NCBI GenBank assembly: GCA_012522555.1
Contig: JAAYKG010000007.1
Coordinates: 1 to 45,866, forward strand
Direction: 5' to 3'
Length of the DNA: 45,866 nucleotides
Origin: Armatimonadota bacterium
GTDB lineage: Bacteria; Armatimonadota; UBA5829
In this document: piece after piece, positions 15,946 to 25,119 of the stretch
Numbering within the stretch: the first letter of the stretch is position 1
Layout of the letters: each line of letters opens with the position of its first letter
Position numbers and translations under genes: made by a program
Notes under the pieces: model-generated
Databases searched by the model: none
What the model was told of the DNA's origin: nothing
Seen by the model: only the letters and a program-made list of their open reading frames with translations

Positions 15946-16428
15946 CTACTCGTAGTAGAGCATCGCAGGGCCGATGTAGATTGTCCCGCCGGTCTTTGCT
16001 CCTGATCTATTGTCGAGCAAAAACAGCGTGTCCCACCTCAGCGGATATTTGATCCGTCCTGTGTTTTTGCCTCCCCAGTGGCCTGCAATGGTTCCGCTGA
16101 GATCGCCGTAGATACATCGCCAGTCGGTGAAATTGACCGGGCCAAGGTCGGGTTGGAAGGTTTCGTCCCCAGCATCTGTGATCCTCGCCCGCACCATCTC
16201 AGTGCTCCCATTGCCCTTGACCCAGATTCCAAAGCGAGTGGGCCGATCTTCAATAGGTGGGTTTGCGTCGGCGAACACTCGTAAAAACTTCCAGCCTTTC
16301 TCAAATGAATAGTCCAGCTTCCCACAAATCTTCACCGGCGCGATCGCACCTGCGGCAGCATACGTAAGTTTTGCGCTGCCCTTGACCTCGGGGTCTCCAT
16401 CCAACGCAACGCCGACTTTGAGCACACT
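15946..16428 (-). pseudogene. C-terminal module of the upstream glycosidase, cut off by an in-frame TAG
   Basis: This reading frame lies in the same frame as the glycosidase gene upstream and is separated from it only by the TAG at 16429-16431. It encodes a beta-sandwich-like module (KVGVALDGDPEVKGSAKLTYA to the end, AMLYYE) that looks like a carbohydrate-binding domain. The only possible start is a GTG at 16425, which has no Shine-Dalgarno sequence. The most direct reading is that it was the end of a single protein of about 769 residues. Either the organism carries a nonsense mutation here or there is a sequencing error; readthrough cannot be excluded. Confidence 0.7.
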
Positions 16429-18255
16429 CTACCCAGGTTTGCCATCGGCAAATGTCTCGATGATTTTATATCGCCCCGCCGGCATCCGAACGATAACGTG
16501 TCCTTTCGAGTCCAGCAAATTGCAGGCTGTGGTGAACTGCGTCGGCTGCTCTTTTGTGCGTGCCCGGATAGTGACGCGATCTTTATCTGCCGGGATAGTG
16601 AACGGGACGGATGTGTCCAACAGGGTGACTCCCTCGGTGTTGGCCAGCACGAGCTTGCCGGAAAATACAGGCTTGGCTCCTACTGAAGGCCGATGGATAT
16701 CGAAAAGGATTTCCTTATCGGTCGATGGCATCACATTGACCCGGGGGCAGACCGATGAGCTGACCACAACCCGGCGCACAAGCGGTTCTTTGACCCCATC
16801 GAGTTGCAGCGTGACGATCACAACGGGGTTATCCTGCCCGGAATGAATATAATTAGTCTCTATTTTTCCAGAAGCAGGATCTAAACTCGCCGGAGTCACT
16901 CCTGCCCCGCTGATATCAATACGCGCTTTGCCGATGTCAATACCATCAAACATCGAGTTTACATCCAGCACAAGGCCACCATCGGTTAGCCTCGCATCGG
17001 CATCGACGTTCCATGCAGCATCAATCCCCCATCTTCGGCTGTCGCCCATCGGCACGATATACTGCGGCGAGGATGTCAGTTTCAAATCTAATAAACCGTC
17101 TTTGATCTCAGCCTCACTTGATTGGCCGGATCGCGACACGACCTGGACCTTCTCAACATCGAAGGGCAGCTTAATGCTGTGCGGTTCGGCCGTGGTCCAA
17201 GCCGCCAATCGGGTGCTTTGTCCCTTTCTGAACAGCAGCAGATAATCATCAGGTGAATCGACGGCCATCCGATTCGCGTATGCGTATCCGTTAAGGTGGC
17301 TGGTCAGAGTTTTGACCGCGATATATGCCGGTTTATCTGCCATATCCTGCGCCACTGTGCCGAAACGGTGCTCGTTTTCATTCGGATCCGGGCCATCATC
17401 CCGCCAGTCATACCATATACTAAGTGGGATGTTATTCATCATATTTGACAGAAATTGACGTGCGACATAATCCGCCTGAGTCTCGATGGAGACCCCTTTG
17501 TTGAATGACGAATAGCCCCACTCTCCGCTGACGATGGGATAGGTTTTGCCCTTGCCATATTTCGCGACAAGCTCACGGGTTTTGGCGTAGAGTACAGAGG
17601 CGTCTTCGGGCTTGCTCGAGCCGTAGGGGTGCAGCGAGATGGCATCCGCAGCATCAAGCAGCCCCAAACCAAAAGCGCTTTCAAGAAACGCCACATCCCA
17701 ACCGGACAGCGCCGGAGCGAGCACGGTGCAATTCGGATCGACTTTTTTCAAAGCGGGATAGACGGCTTTGGCCAGCTTGACGTAGTCCTCAACATTAGGC
17801 TGTGGCCGCCAGAAAAATATATTAGGCTCGTTCCAAATCTCCCACAAAACCCCTTTGCCCTTATAACGTTGCGCCCCTGCGGCTGCAAATTTGACAAACG
17901 CAGCGCGACCCTCGTCGGTGTGCGGGGACATATCGTTATCATAAAGTGGGTTTCCGTAATCGAGGATAAACAGTGCGCGAATACCGCGAGAGGCGAGTGA
18001 TTCCACAAGCAGATCGTAGGGCTTGAAGTCGTAGACTCCCTTTTGCTTTTCTATATGAACCCACGAATAATCCATTCGTATAAATTTGAAGCCGCCGTCG
18101 GCGATCTTCGCTACCTGTTCGGCCTCGGTTCCAGTGAAGTGAATGTTGACTCCCAAGCAATCCGGCACAACCAAAGCCGGCAGTTCTGACGGCACGGCGT
18201 TTGCGTTTACACCGGCAAGCGCCATAAGCAAAATTGTCCCCAGGTATCTGTTCAC
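16429..18255 (-). CDS. Secreted glycoside hydrolase, GH5/GH39-like, truncated by a TAG
   Basis: The start is taken as the GTG at 18255, which has GGAGG six bases upstream and gives a signal peptide (MNRYLGTILLMALAGVNANA). The (beta/alpha)8 catalytic domain shows GGFKFIRMDYSW, the acid/base block LWEIWNEPNIFFW and the nucleophile block PIVSGEWGYSS, as in clan GH-A enzymes such as GH39 and GH5. The C-terminal part is all-beta. Translation stops at TAG, after which the same frame continues for another 160 codons (see the next lower entry). The catalytic domain is complete, so the truncated product may still work. Substrate is not known. Confidence 0.8.
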   Translation of the reverse strand: MNRYLGTILLMALAGVNANAVPSELPALVVPDCLGVNIHFTGTEAEQVAKIADGGFKFIRMDYSWVHIEKQKGVYDFKPYDLLVESLASRGIRALFILDYGNPLYDNDMSPHTDEGRAAFVKFAAAGAQRYKGKGVLWEIWNEPNIFFWRPQPNVEDYVKLAKAVYPALKKVDPNCTVLAPALSGWDVAFLESAFGLGLLDAADAISLHPYGSSKPEDASVLYAKTRELVAKYGKGKTYPIVSGEWGYSSFNKGVSIETQADYVARQFLSNMMNNIPLSIWYDWRDDGPDPNENEHRFGTVAQDMADKPAYIAVKTLTSHLNGYAYANRMAVDSPDDYLLLFRKGQSTRLAAWTTAEPHSIKLPFDVEKVQVVSRSGQSSEAEIKDGLLDLKLTSSPQYIVPMGDSRRWGIDAAWNVDADARLTDGGLVLDVNSMFDGIDIGKARIDISGAGVTPASLDPASGKIETNYIHSGQDNPVVIVTLQLDGVKEPLVRRVVVSSSVCPRVNVMPSTDKEILFDIHRPSVGAKPVFSGKLVLANTEGVTLLDTSVPFTIPADKDRVTIRARTKEQPTQFTTACNLLDSKGHVIVRMPAGRYKIIETFADGKPG

Positions 18256-18347
18256 AGTCCACCTCCGCATATGTGCGTCAAGACAATATTATACTTTGAC
18301 CGGCCTGCGCGCAAGCCGACCAACTCGCTGCAAGTAAAAAGCGAAGC

Positions 18348-18378
18348 AAAAAAGGGCGCGATGTTGATAATCGCGCCC
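18348..18378 (-). terminator. Intrinsic terminator of the 668-residue secreted protein gene
   Basis: GGGCGCGAT pairs with ATCGCGCCC (18354-18362 and 18370-18378) around a 7-base loop, followed on the minus strand by TTTTTT. Confidence 0.9.
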
Positions 18379-18412
18379 AGGTGCTGAATAGTCCGGATAG
18401 TCCGGATCAAGT

Positions 18413-20419
18413 TTATTTGTAGAAGAACATTTTGCCTGTGCGTGGCGGCAAAACTATGGATGTGCCCAGCCGCAGCGCGGCTCCGTCTTCATCGATAATT
18501 TTCTTGGCGCATCTATAGTTGCGCGACTGTGTCGGGTGCCCGTTTACAACCACGAGGCCGTTGGAATACGCCCTTGTCTGCAGACTGCCGTCGCGCTCGA
18601 CAAAGACCCTGTTACCAGCGGCTTTGCCCAGCCGAGCCGTGCCGGTTAAATCAACCTCGGTTTTGTCGCCGACGATCCCTACGCGGCTGAAGCCGACCTG
18701 TGTATATTCGTTTTGCGCCAGCAAAAATGAACACAGAGCAAAATGTATCCATCCGTCAGGCCCAAAGGCGGGGTCATCGAACCGATCGACGCCGTGACAC
18801 TGCGCATACATTTTCTTTTTATTGGCCGCGCTCATACTCTTGTTCCAGAGAGCTATCGCATCCATATTGTCCAAGGTCGCGTTCCAATAGCCCAGGTCGT
18901 ATTGGTTCATATCGACACCATTCACCGGCCAGTGTCTCCAAAACGCCCATTCCTGGAAGAAAGCGTCAGGGGTGGTCTCGGCGGTATTGCTGCGATATCC
19001 CTCAACTTGAGCCGCCTGTGCGTTAGCCTTCCAACGCGGGTCGAAATAGGTGTTGTACGGAGCCACCAGAAGGTCGCCCACAGCGCAGTTTACCATGTTC
19101 TCGATCTTCACCTTGCGCAGGCCCGGAGACACCGCGTGTATGAACGACTGCACCTCCGCGGAGGTTCGCTCCATTGGGCGCGCAACATCCGGCTTAAGAC
19201 GCTCTACCGCATCCGCAAAGACCATATCCAGCCTGAAGCGCTTGATCTTGTCGATGATAATCGACTCCCACACCTTTTGATATTGTGGGTTTGCAATATC
19301 GACATAGTAGTGCTGATTATACCCCGGCTCGAAAAGATACGGGACGTCCCTGAGCCTGGCCGGCCTGCTGTCCGACGGAGGCACGAAGCCCGCCGGCCGT
19401 GGATACAGCCATTCCGGATGGGTCGTTGCCACCTGCAACAGCGACAGAGGCGAATTGGTATAGAACGGGTCCACCATGTCAACTGTTCTGTAGTCCGACA
19501 CAGCCCCGGTGAGGGCATAAAGAGCGACTCTCATCTTGGGATTATAATACTTGAGCCTCAGCGCCCACCAATAATCCGCCTCGCACTGAAGAATCACGGA
19601 GTCGTAATCCTGCGCTATGGCGTAGGTGTCGTTCTTTTTAGCGTTAGCAAACAGGAAGTGCGTATTTATCGACCGATTGTTCTTGAGCACCGGGACTTGT
19701 TCCATCTGGAAAGTGACGCCGTTGGGATTCTTTCGATATAGCCTCGCACCATCGATGTAGATCCCGGGCACGGCAGCGCCGGGGTTGCCTTTAACAGTAA
19801 GCTCAACGTTGAGTGTAATTACCTCTGCGTCTTGCGGAACGTCGAGATTGAGTTCCATAGAATACGGCTTAGTCTTGATCGGCAGATCTACCGACACACG
19901 GGTCTGGACAGGAGTGGTGGTGTGATGATAGTTGACCCCCATCTTATACTGCACGGTAGTCCCCGCCGGCAGCTTGCAGGCCGGCATATATATTCTGTCG
20001 ATCTTATATACCAGCTTATCCCCCGCATGCAGTTCTGAGGGCTTATCATTAGCGACGTAAACAGCTTTTCGCAGCCAGATTGACCCCTGCGTCCCCTTCA
20101 ACGCCATATACTGAGATGCTGATGAAGAGATGCCGGTCTTTGGCGCGATGCTGAAAATCGTGTGTTGCTCGGGGATGACTCCGAGCGAAGTCAGTCTATA
20201 CCAACTCGCCGCGACTGAGTCTTGCGGCGTGGCAGCCTTGACGCCATACGGCCAACCGTCGGCAGCAATCATCTGCCACTGGGTATCTGCGCTAAATTCG
20301 AACTCGCCTAGTCCGCCCAGCAAGTCTACCTTCACCAATGCTGCGTTTGCTTGCGCAGCGCAGATCAAGATAGAGATCGCCACGACTGCGAGTGTCCTGA
20401 GAAATACGGACCTGCACAT
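18413..20419 (-). CDS. Putative secreted glycosidase (GHL15-like), unknown substrate
   Basis: This 668-residue protein has a signal peptide (MCRSVFLRTLAVVAISILICAAQANA). An N-terminal beta-sandwich of about 220 residues precedes a TIM-barrel-like region with HYYVDIANPQYQKVWESIIIDKIKRF, LDMVFADAVERL and VEGYRSNTAETTPDAFFQEW. The 'Y-VD-ANP-YQ..W' pattern is typical of hypothetical glycosyl hydrolase families such as GHL15, in which an Asp or Glu of the FADA block could act in catalysis. A beta-rich C-terminus ends in LPPRTGKMFFYK, as in many GH-A-like enzymes. GAGGAG supports the start. Family assignment is by pattern only. Confidence 0.65.
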   Translation of the reverse strand: MCRSVFLRTLAVVAISILICAAQANAALVKVDLLGGLGEFEFSADTQWQMIAADGWPYGVKAATPQDSVAASWYRLTSLGVIPEQHTIFSIAPKTGISSSASQYMALKGTQGSIWLRKAVYVANDKPSELHAGDKLVYKIDRIYMPACKLPAGTTVQYKMGVNYHHTTTPVQTRVSVDLPIKTKPYSMELNLDVPQDAEVITLNVELTVKGNPGAAVPGIYIDGARLYRKNPNGVTFQMEQVPVLKNNRSINTHFLFANAKKNDTYAIAQDYDSVILQCEADYWWALRLKYYNPKMRVALYALTGAVSDYRTVDMVDPFYTNSPLSLLQVATTHPEWLYPRPAGFVPPSDSRPARLRDVPYLFEPGYNQHYYVDIANPQYQKVWESIIIDKIKRFRLDMVFADAVERLKPDVARPMERTSAEVQSFIHAVSPGLRKVKIENMVNCAVGDLLVAPYNTYFDPRWKANAQAAQVEGYRSNTAETTPDAFFQEWAFWRHWPVNGVDMNQYDLGYWNATLDNMDAIALWNKSMSAANKKKMYAQCHGVDRFDDPAFGPDGWIHFALCSFLLAQNEYTQVGFSRVGIVGDKTEVDLTGTARLGKAAGNRVFVERDGSLQTRAYSNGLVVVNGHPTQSRNYRCAKKIIDEDGAALRLGTSIVLPPRTGKMFFYK

Positions 20420-20547
20420 TGTGATGCTCCTCTCGTTCCACTACTTTCTGGCCCTCCGGCTGATAGAGGTCGCCATAATTCTTGTTCCTGAACAGGGCAA
20501 AGGATAACACTGAGCAAGATACCGGGAAAACGAGAGTTTTGATGTTT

Positions 20548-20587
20548 GTGGCGATATACGAGGCCCAAGCCTGCGTGATATCGCCAC
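20548..20587. repeat. Ten-base-pair inverted repeat between two minus-strand genes
   Basis: GTGGCGATAT and ATATCGCCAC are separated by 20 bases. It lies just downstream of the giant activase gene. The minus-strand side has no T run, so it may be a stabilising hairpin, a regulatory site or a weak terminator. Confidence 0.5.
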
Positions 20588-20594
20588 GATTTTA

Positions 20595-23500
20595 CTAAAG
20601 CCTGCCGGATACCTCGTCGTATGTAACCGGAGATATTTGGTTGAGGCGGCGGCCGGAGTGGCGTTCCTTCACCTGCCACATGAAGCTGACGATTTTGGCT
20701 TCTCGGCTGGAGTCTATGAAACCATCGTAGTCCAGGTTCAAGAACGGAATATTATCGTGACGCCGCCGCAGGGACTGGCTCAGCGCGGTCACGGTGTTGC
20801 CGGGCATGCAGTTAAATGGAATCACGCTGACTATTCCGGCCAGCCCGCGTTTTGCGAAATCCTCGCTTTTGCCCATGCTGCAAATCGCTTCTCCGCCGAA
20901 GTTGTGATCGAGGTAGATTGACCCTTCCTCGATAACCTCCGCTGACCCGATGTCTTCGTATTGCTTCAAAAAAGGCAGTGTCGCCGAATAGAGCGCATGC
21001 TCTTCTTTTGTGATCAGCTTCGCGTTAATCGCTCGCCCGGCATATTCTCCAAGCTCCTGCTTGCTGATCCCCTCGTCGCGCAGCCTGTCGGCAGACAACA
21101 CCTTGCCGATATAATTTGAGTAGCTGAAAAACTCGGTCATCGGCGCCAGCCAGGTCTCGGCCCCCTCATCTTCGAGCTTGCGCAAAATGTTCTGATTGGC
21201 TCCGTCGTGCAGCCGCACATAAAACTCCCCAACTACCCCCACCAGCGGCCGATCCTCTTTGTGAGCGGATATTGAGGCGAAGTCCTCCGCCGCACGCCTG
21301 AGCAGTTCCTGGTATTCCGCCAAATGCTTCGTATTGAGAATCGCAGCCGGCTTGTTGGACTCCACCTTTCGCTTGTGCTCCGGCAGCAGGTCTATAACTT
21401 TACGCAGATAGCTCTCGAACAGCGCCTCGCTTGTGCCTTTTTTGATCTCATAAGGCCGCATACGCAGCATCATCTTGAAGAGCAAATCGTGGCAGTAGAT
21501 GGCGTCCCATGCAACCAAAGCGAACATCATCCCCAAGCCGCCGTGCTCGCTTTTGGAGCCAAGAGTGACTATGTCGACATCCTCATGCCCGAGCTTGTCG
21601 AGGATCCGCCTCTGCAGCATGCTATACATTCCGAACCTGCACGGCCCCTCGGCGTTACCTTGAAAAAAAGCTTCAGCTTTAGGGTCGAAGTCCGGTTGAT
21701 TCAGCCGCCACAGCAAATCCTCTGTTGTCATTAGAGCCGGCAGGCACACGTCCTCCGATATCGCCTGTCGTGCAAGATTAAGCCCTGCGTCAGGGGATCG
21801 AGGCAGCGCCTGCGCGTCTATTCCGTATGTGCGCATAGTTCCGGCCAGCATCCTTGCCGCCTCACTCGCATACGGTATCCACAACCTCCGGCCGCCAAGC
21901 CTGGTGATCGACGCGTCGGCGGTGCGAATAACCTCGAAATCTTTCAGCTTACTTTTGGATGCCGTGTCGGCAAACGCCTCGATTCGGGTTATGACCCCGG
22001 CATCTGCGGTATGCTCATCGATCTGCATCACATAGCAAGGCTCGCCGATCTCGTCCTTGAAAAACGGGTTGCCGAACGAATCCGGCCCGCACGCGAAGTA
22101 TGTGACCACAACCGCACGCAGGCGGGAGTCCTGACGAATCAATCGCGCCGCCATCAGCTTCTTTTGAATCTGCCTGGAGTAGGCGTTGGGCCACGCATCG
22201 GTCACATCGACGCTTTCCAACGGCAAGAAATCCTGGGGTATCGCCAGAATGCCAAGGTCCTGGATTTTTTTGCCTATGTCCATATTGACCGCGGGGTCCC
22301 ACAGAGTATACGGCCTGCCGATCACCACAAAAGCCATCTGGTCGGGTGACATACCACGCAGCACCTCGGCCCCCCTCCGATCGATCTTTGCTCGGAAATC
22401 GCTCAGGACTTTCATCGCCACACTCAGCGCCGCTCTCGATTGTCGCGGTTTCTTGCCGAGCTGCCGACCCACCTCAACGAATAAATTGTCCAGATGTCTG
22501 CGCCCTCGCTTAAGGTGAAGAACCGGGGAAAGGTGACGAATTCCGCGCTCAGTCACACCGACACAAGAAGAGATCACATCCGGCGCGGCCTGCAAATATG
22601 GGCAGGTTTGGGCCTGTTTCATATTTGAATTCGGCTGCTCGGTGGATATCACCCTCGGAGCAAAAATCACGTCCACGCGCTTATCGATGAGGTCCATATA
22701 GTGACCATGAGCGACCTTAAACGGGAAACACGGCTCCCCGATTGCCACATCCAACCCCATCTCTATGATGCGCTTGTTAGTTGGATCGCTCGCAATGACC
22801 TCGAATCCCAGTTCGCTGAGAAACGCGTAGTAGAGCGGGTATAGCTCCGAGAACATCAGCCCACGAGGAATCCCTATTTTTATATCCGACCTGGGCAGCG
22901 GATTACTCGGCTGATATGCGTTCATCATCAGCTCTTCGCGCTCGGCGAATAGATCCGGCAGGTGCGCCCCCAGGTTTTTCTTGTGAGCCGCGCTGAACTT
23001 TTCGCAGCGATCATTATAGAAATACTTCGGCCCGTTTTCCATCTTAAACGTGTTTACATCGCATCGGTTCGCGCAGCTTTTGCACTCAAACGAGCTGATC
23101 TCATATTTGGAGTCCGCGATCGCATCGAATCCTCTAAAGGTGCTGGTCTGCGGGTCAGCCAGATAAGCCAGCCGCGCCGCGCCGACAGCCCCGGTGATGT
23201 GAGGATACGGAGCAACCACTATCTTGCGGCCAAGCACCGTCTCATAAGCCGCGACCATACCTTTATTGAAAGCAACAGCTCCCTGAAACGCGATTTTTTT
23301 GCCGATTTCGCGACTGCCGACATTTTTATTCAGATAGTTCTTGACGCTGGCCAGACAAATGCCCGCCGCGAGATCCTCGATCGGCACATTGTTCTGTTGA
23401 TAGTAGACCATAGCCGATTCGCTGAAGACGGTGCATGTCCAGTCGAGGTCCGGTGGGCGCGTGTTACGCAGCGCCGTATCGCCAAAGTCTTCCAGCGCGA

Positions 23501-24899
23501 TCCCCAATCGATCCGCTTGCTTCTCCAAAAACGCCCCGGTCCCTGCCGCGCAGGCTTTGTTCATCTCGAAATCGATGATAACATCGCCGTCGAGTCGGAT
23601 GTATTTGCTGTCCTGGCCACCGATCTCGAAGATAGTATCGACATCCTTGGAATACGCCTGTGCGCCGCTCGCCTGGGCCGAGATTTCATTGCGAACGAGT
23701 TCGGCGCCTATGTAGTCCGCCGTCAGATATCGTCCGCTGCCCGTGGTGGCCGCGGTGATTTTGCCGATAGTGCAGCCGCGTTGGTCTATTTGAGATTTTA
23801 TCTGCGCCAGCGTGTCTCGAACTGCAGACAGTGGGTCTCCATCCGTGCGTCGATAATAATCAGCCAGCACCACAAATTCGCCGTCGATTTCCGTCACCAG
23901 CGCCGCCTTGGTGCTCACAGAACCGATGTCGACCCCAAGCGCTGCTCGCGGTATTGTAACCGGGATTTTTGTTTGCGCGGGTGTGTCAAGCGATTGTTCT
24001 TTTTGGTTTGCTATGATACTTGAATGTATCGCTATCGGCTCGCAGCCGGGATATTCGAGCGGCCTTTTGAGCTGCTGTTCGAGAATGTCGATAGCTTCCT
24101 TGATATCGATCTCAGATTCGGCACGCATCGCAGCCCCGATCGCGCCGAGTGTGCGGTTATGTTCAGGCACCCAGAGCCTCCCGCCGAGTTCCAGTTCCTC
24201 AGACAGAAACCGCAACACCGCAGGATTCTCAGAAACACCGCCTATGAATATAATTTTGTCTTGAAATTCTTTGCCACGGGCTATGGCGGATCGGTAGTTT
24301 CGGCTGATAGCCTGATGAACCCCTGCGGCGATCCTGTCCCGCGGGGTGCCTTTTTGGTACAGATGGGTTATATCGGATTCAGTGAAGACGGCGCAGCGCC
24401 CGGACAGGCTGGCCGGGTTTTCAACGTTGAGGGCCACCTGCGCGAACTCATTTATATCGGTATAGTTGAGCCGCACTGCCATATGGTCCAAAAAAGAACC
24501 GCTGCCGGAAGCGCATTTGTTTCCGAGGTTGGAATCTTCAACCAGCAGCCGCCCGCTCACCGGATCACGCTCGAAAAGCAAATATTTCTGCGACTCGCGG
24601 CCCATCTCGACAACCGTACGCACCTCCGGGTATAGATTGTCTATAGAGGCCACAAGCGCGTTAGGTTCGTGAATTGAATCGATACCGATCAATTCTTTGA
24701 AAGTGGATGCCCCGGCGCCGGTCATCCCGACAACGACTCGAGGCTTGTTATAACGAGTGAGGATGCTTTCCAGCATCTCTTTGATGCGCAGTATCGGCTG
24801 TCCCTTAATCTGCTTGATGCCCAGCGGTTCTATTGAACCATCATCGAATATAGCGACTGCCTTGACCGCATCGGATCCTACGTCAAAACCGATTCTCAT
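20595..24899 (-). CDS. Large BcrA/BadF/HgdC-type CoA-dehydratase activase (double ATPase plus DUF2229)
   Basis: This 1434-residue protein holds two actin-like ATPase domains. The first begins RIGFDVGSDAVKAVAIF and has GNKCASGSGSFLD and CAVFTESDIT; the second begins ALGVDIGSVSTKAALVT and has NKACAAGTGAFLEK and CTVFSESAMVYY. The Cys in each pair are those that hold the bridging [4Fe-4S] cluster in HgdC. A CKSCANRC block follows, and the C-terminal half resembles the DUF2229/HgdB-like region (IGIPRGLMFSELYPLYYAF). Such giant proteins are widespread in anaerobes; their substrate is unknown. They use ATP to drive low-potential electron transfer in the characterised small relatives. A good promoter lies upstream. 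Confidence 0.88.
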   Translation of the reverse strand: MRIGFDVGSDAVKAVAIFDDGSIEPLGIKQIKGQPILRIKEMLESILTRYNKPRVVVGMTGAGASTFKELIGIDSIHEPNALVASIDNLYPEVRTVVEMGRESQKYLLFERDPVSGRLLVEDSNLGNKCASGSGSFLDHMAVRLNYTDINEFAQVALNVENPASLSGRCAVFTESDITHLYQKGTPRDRIAAGVHQAISRNYRSAIARGKEFQDKIIFIGGVSENPAVLRFLSEELELGGRLWVPEHNRTLGAIGAAMRAESEIDIKEAIDILEQQLKRPLEYPGCEPIAIHSSIIANQKEQSLDTPAQTKIPVTIPRAALGVDIGSVSTKAALVTEIDGEFVVLADYYRRTDGDPLSAVRDTLAQIKSQIDQRGCTIGKITAATTGSGRYLTADYIGAELVRNEISAQASGAQAYSKDVDTIFEIGGQDSKYIRLDGDVIIDFEMNKACAAGTGAFLEKQADRLGIALEDFGDTALRNTRPPDLDWTCTVFSESAMVYYQQNNVPIEDLAAGICLASVKNYLNKNVGSREIGKKIAFQGAVAFNKGMVAAYETVLGRKIVVAPYPHITGAVGAARLAYLADPQTSTFRGFDAIADSKYEISSFECKSCANRCDVNTFKMENGPKYFYNDRCEKFSAAHKKNLGAHLPDLFAEREELMMNAYQPSNPLPRSDIKIGIPRGLMFSELYPLYYAFLSELGFEVIASDPTNKRIIEMGLDVAIGEPCFPFKVAHGHYMDLIDKRVDVIFAPRVISTEQPNSNMKQAQTCPYLQAAPDVISSCVGVTERGIRHLSPVLHLKRGRRHLDNLFVEVGRQLGKKPRQSRAALSVAMKVLSDFRAKIDRRGAEVLRGMSPDQMAFVVIGRPYTLWDPAVNMDIGKKIQDLGILAIPQDFLPLESVDVTDAWPNAYSRQIQKKLMAARLIRQDSRLRAVVVTYFACGPDSFGNPFFKDEIGEPCYVMQIDEHTADAGVITRIEAFADTASKSKLKDFEVIRTADASITRLGGRRLWIPYASEAARMLAGTMRTYGIDAQALPRSPDAGLNLARQAISEDVCLPALMTTEDLLWRLNQPDFDPKAEAFFQGNAEGPCRFGMYSMLQRRILDKLGHEDVDIVTLGSKSEHGGLGMMFALVAWDAIYCHDLLFKMMLRMRPYEIKKGTSEALFESYLRKVIDLLPEHKRKVESNKPAAILNTKHLAEYQELLRRAAEDFASISAHKEDRPLVGVVGEFYVRLHDGANQNILRKLEDEGAETWLAPMTEFFSYSNYIGKVLSADRLRDEGISKQELGEYAGRAINAKLITKEEHALYSATLPFLKQYEDIGSAEVIEEGSIYLDHNFGGEAICSMGKSEDFAKRGLAGIVSVIPFNCMPGNTVTALSQSLRRRHDNIPFLNLDYDGFIDSSREAKIVSFMWQVKERHSGRRLNQISPVTYDEVSGRL

Positions 24900-24984
24900 G
24901 ATGCAGACACAATCCCCCTATCTGGCAAGGCTGAAATAAAGACATATACGGGGAAGTATACCCAAGCTCAAACATTCTTAGCTC

Positions 24985-25013
24985 AGTATATTATGCCCGT
25001 ATGCCAGAGTCAA
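24985..25013 (-). promoter_or_regulatory. Sigma-70-type promoter of the giant activase gene
   Basis: On the minus strand TTGACT and TATACT are separated by exactly 17 bases. They lie about 90 bases upstream of the ATG at 24899. Confidence 0.7.
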
Positions 25014-25069
25014 GGTCGGCAGGCAATGCAATCTAATTCCGACTATGCGAAGTCTAAATCCCAGGTTGA

Positions 25070-25105
25070 GCGCTCTTCCACTGGGTATGCGTCATGGAAG
25101 AGCGC
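25070..25105 (-). terminator. Hairpin downstream of the first LTXXQ gene, terminator-like without T run
   Basis: GCGCTCTTCCA (25070-25080) pairs perfectly with TGGAAGAGCGC (25095-25105). There is no T tract on the minus strand, so termination efficiency is doubtful. Confidence 0.45.
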
Positions 25106-25119
25106 CCTGATGTAATCGG

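Noticed and set aside
15946-16425. Independent gene for a 159-residue protein starting at the GTG 16425
   Set aside because: No ribosome binding site precedes it and it lies in frame with the glycosidase, so it is better read as that gene's lost C-terminus.
18743-19741. Plus-strand ORF of 332 residues opposite the 668-residue secreted protein
   Set aside because: It is antisense to a gene with a clear signal peptide and domain pattern; its own translation is Arg- and Val-rich without known motifs.
13551-20419. Classical polysaccharide utilisation locus (SusC/SusD type)
   Set aside because: No SusC/SusD pair, TonB receptor or regulator is present, only individual glycosidases.
22962-24023. 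Plus-strand ORF of 353 residues opposite the giant activase
   Set aside because: It is antisense to conserved ATPase motifs, so it is a shadow.
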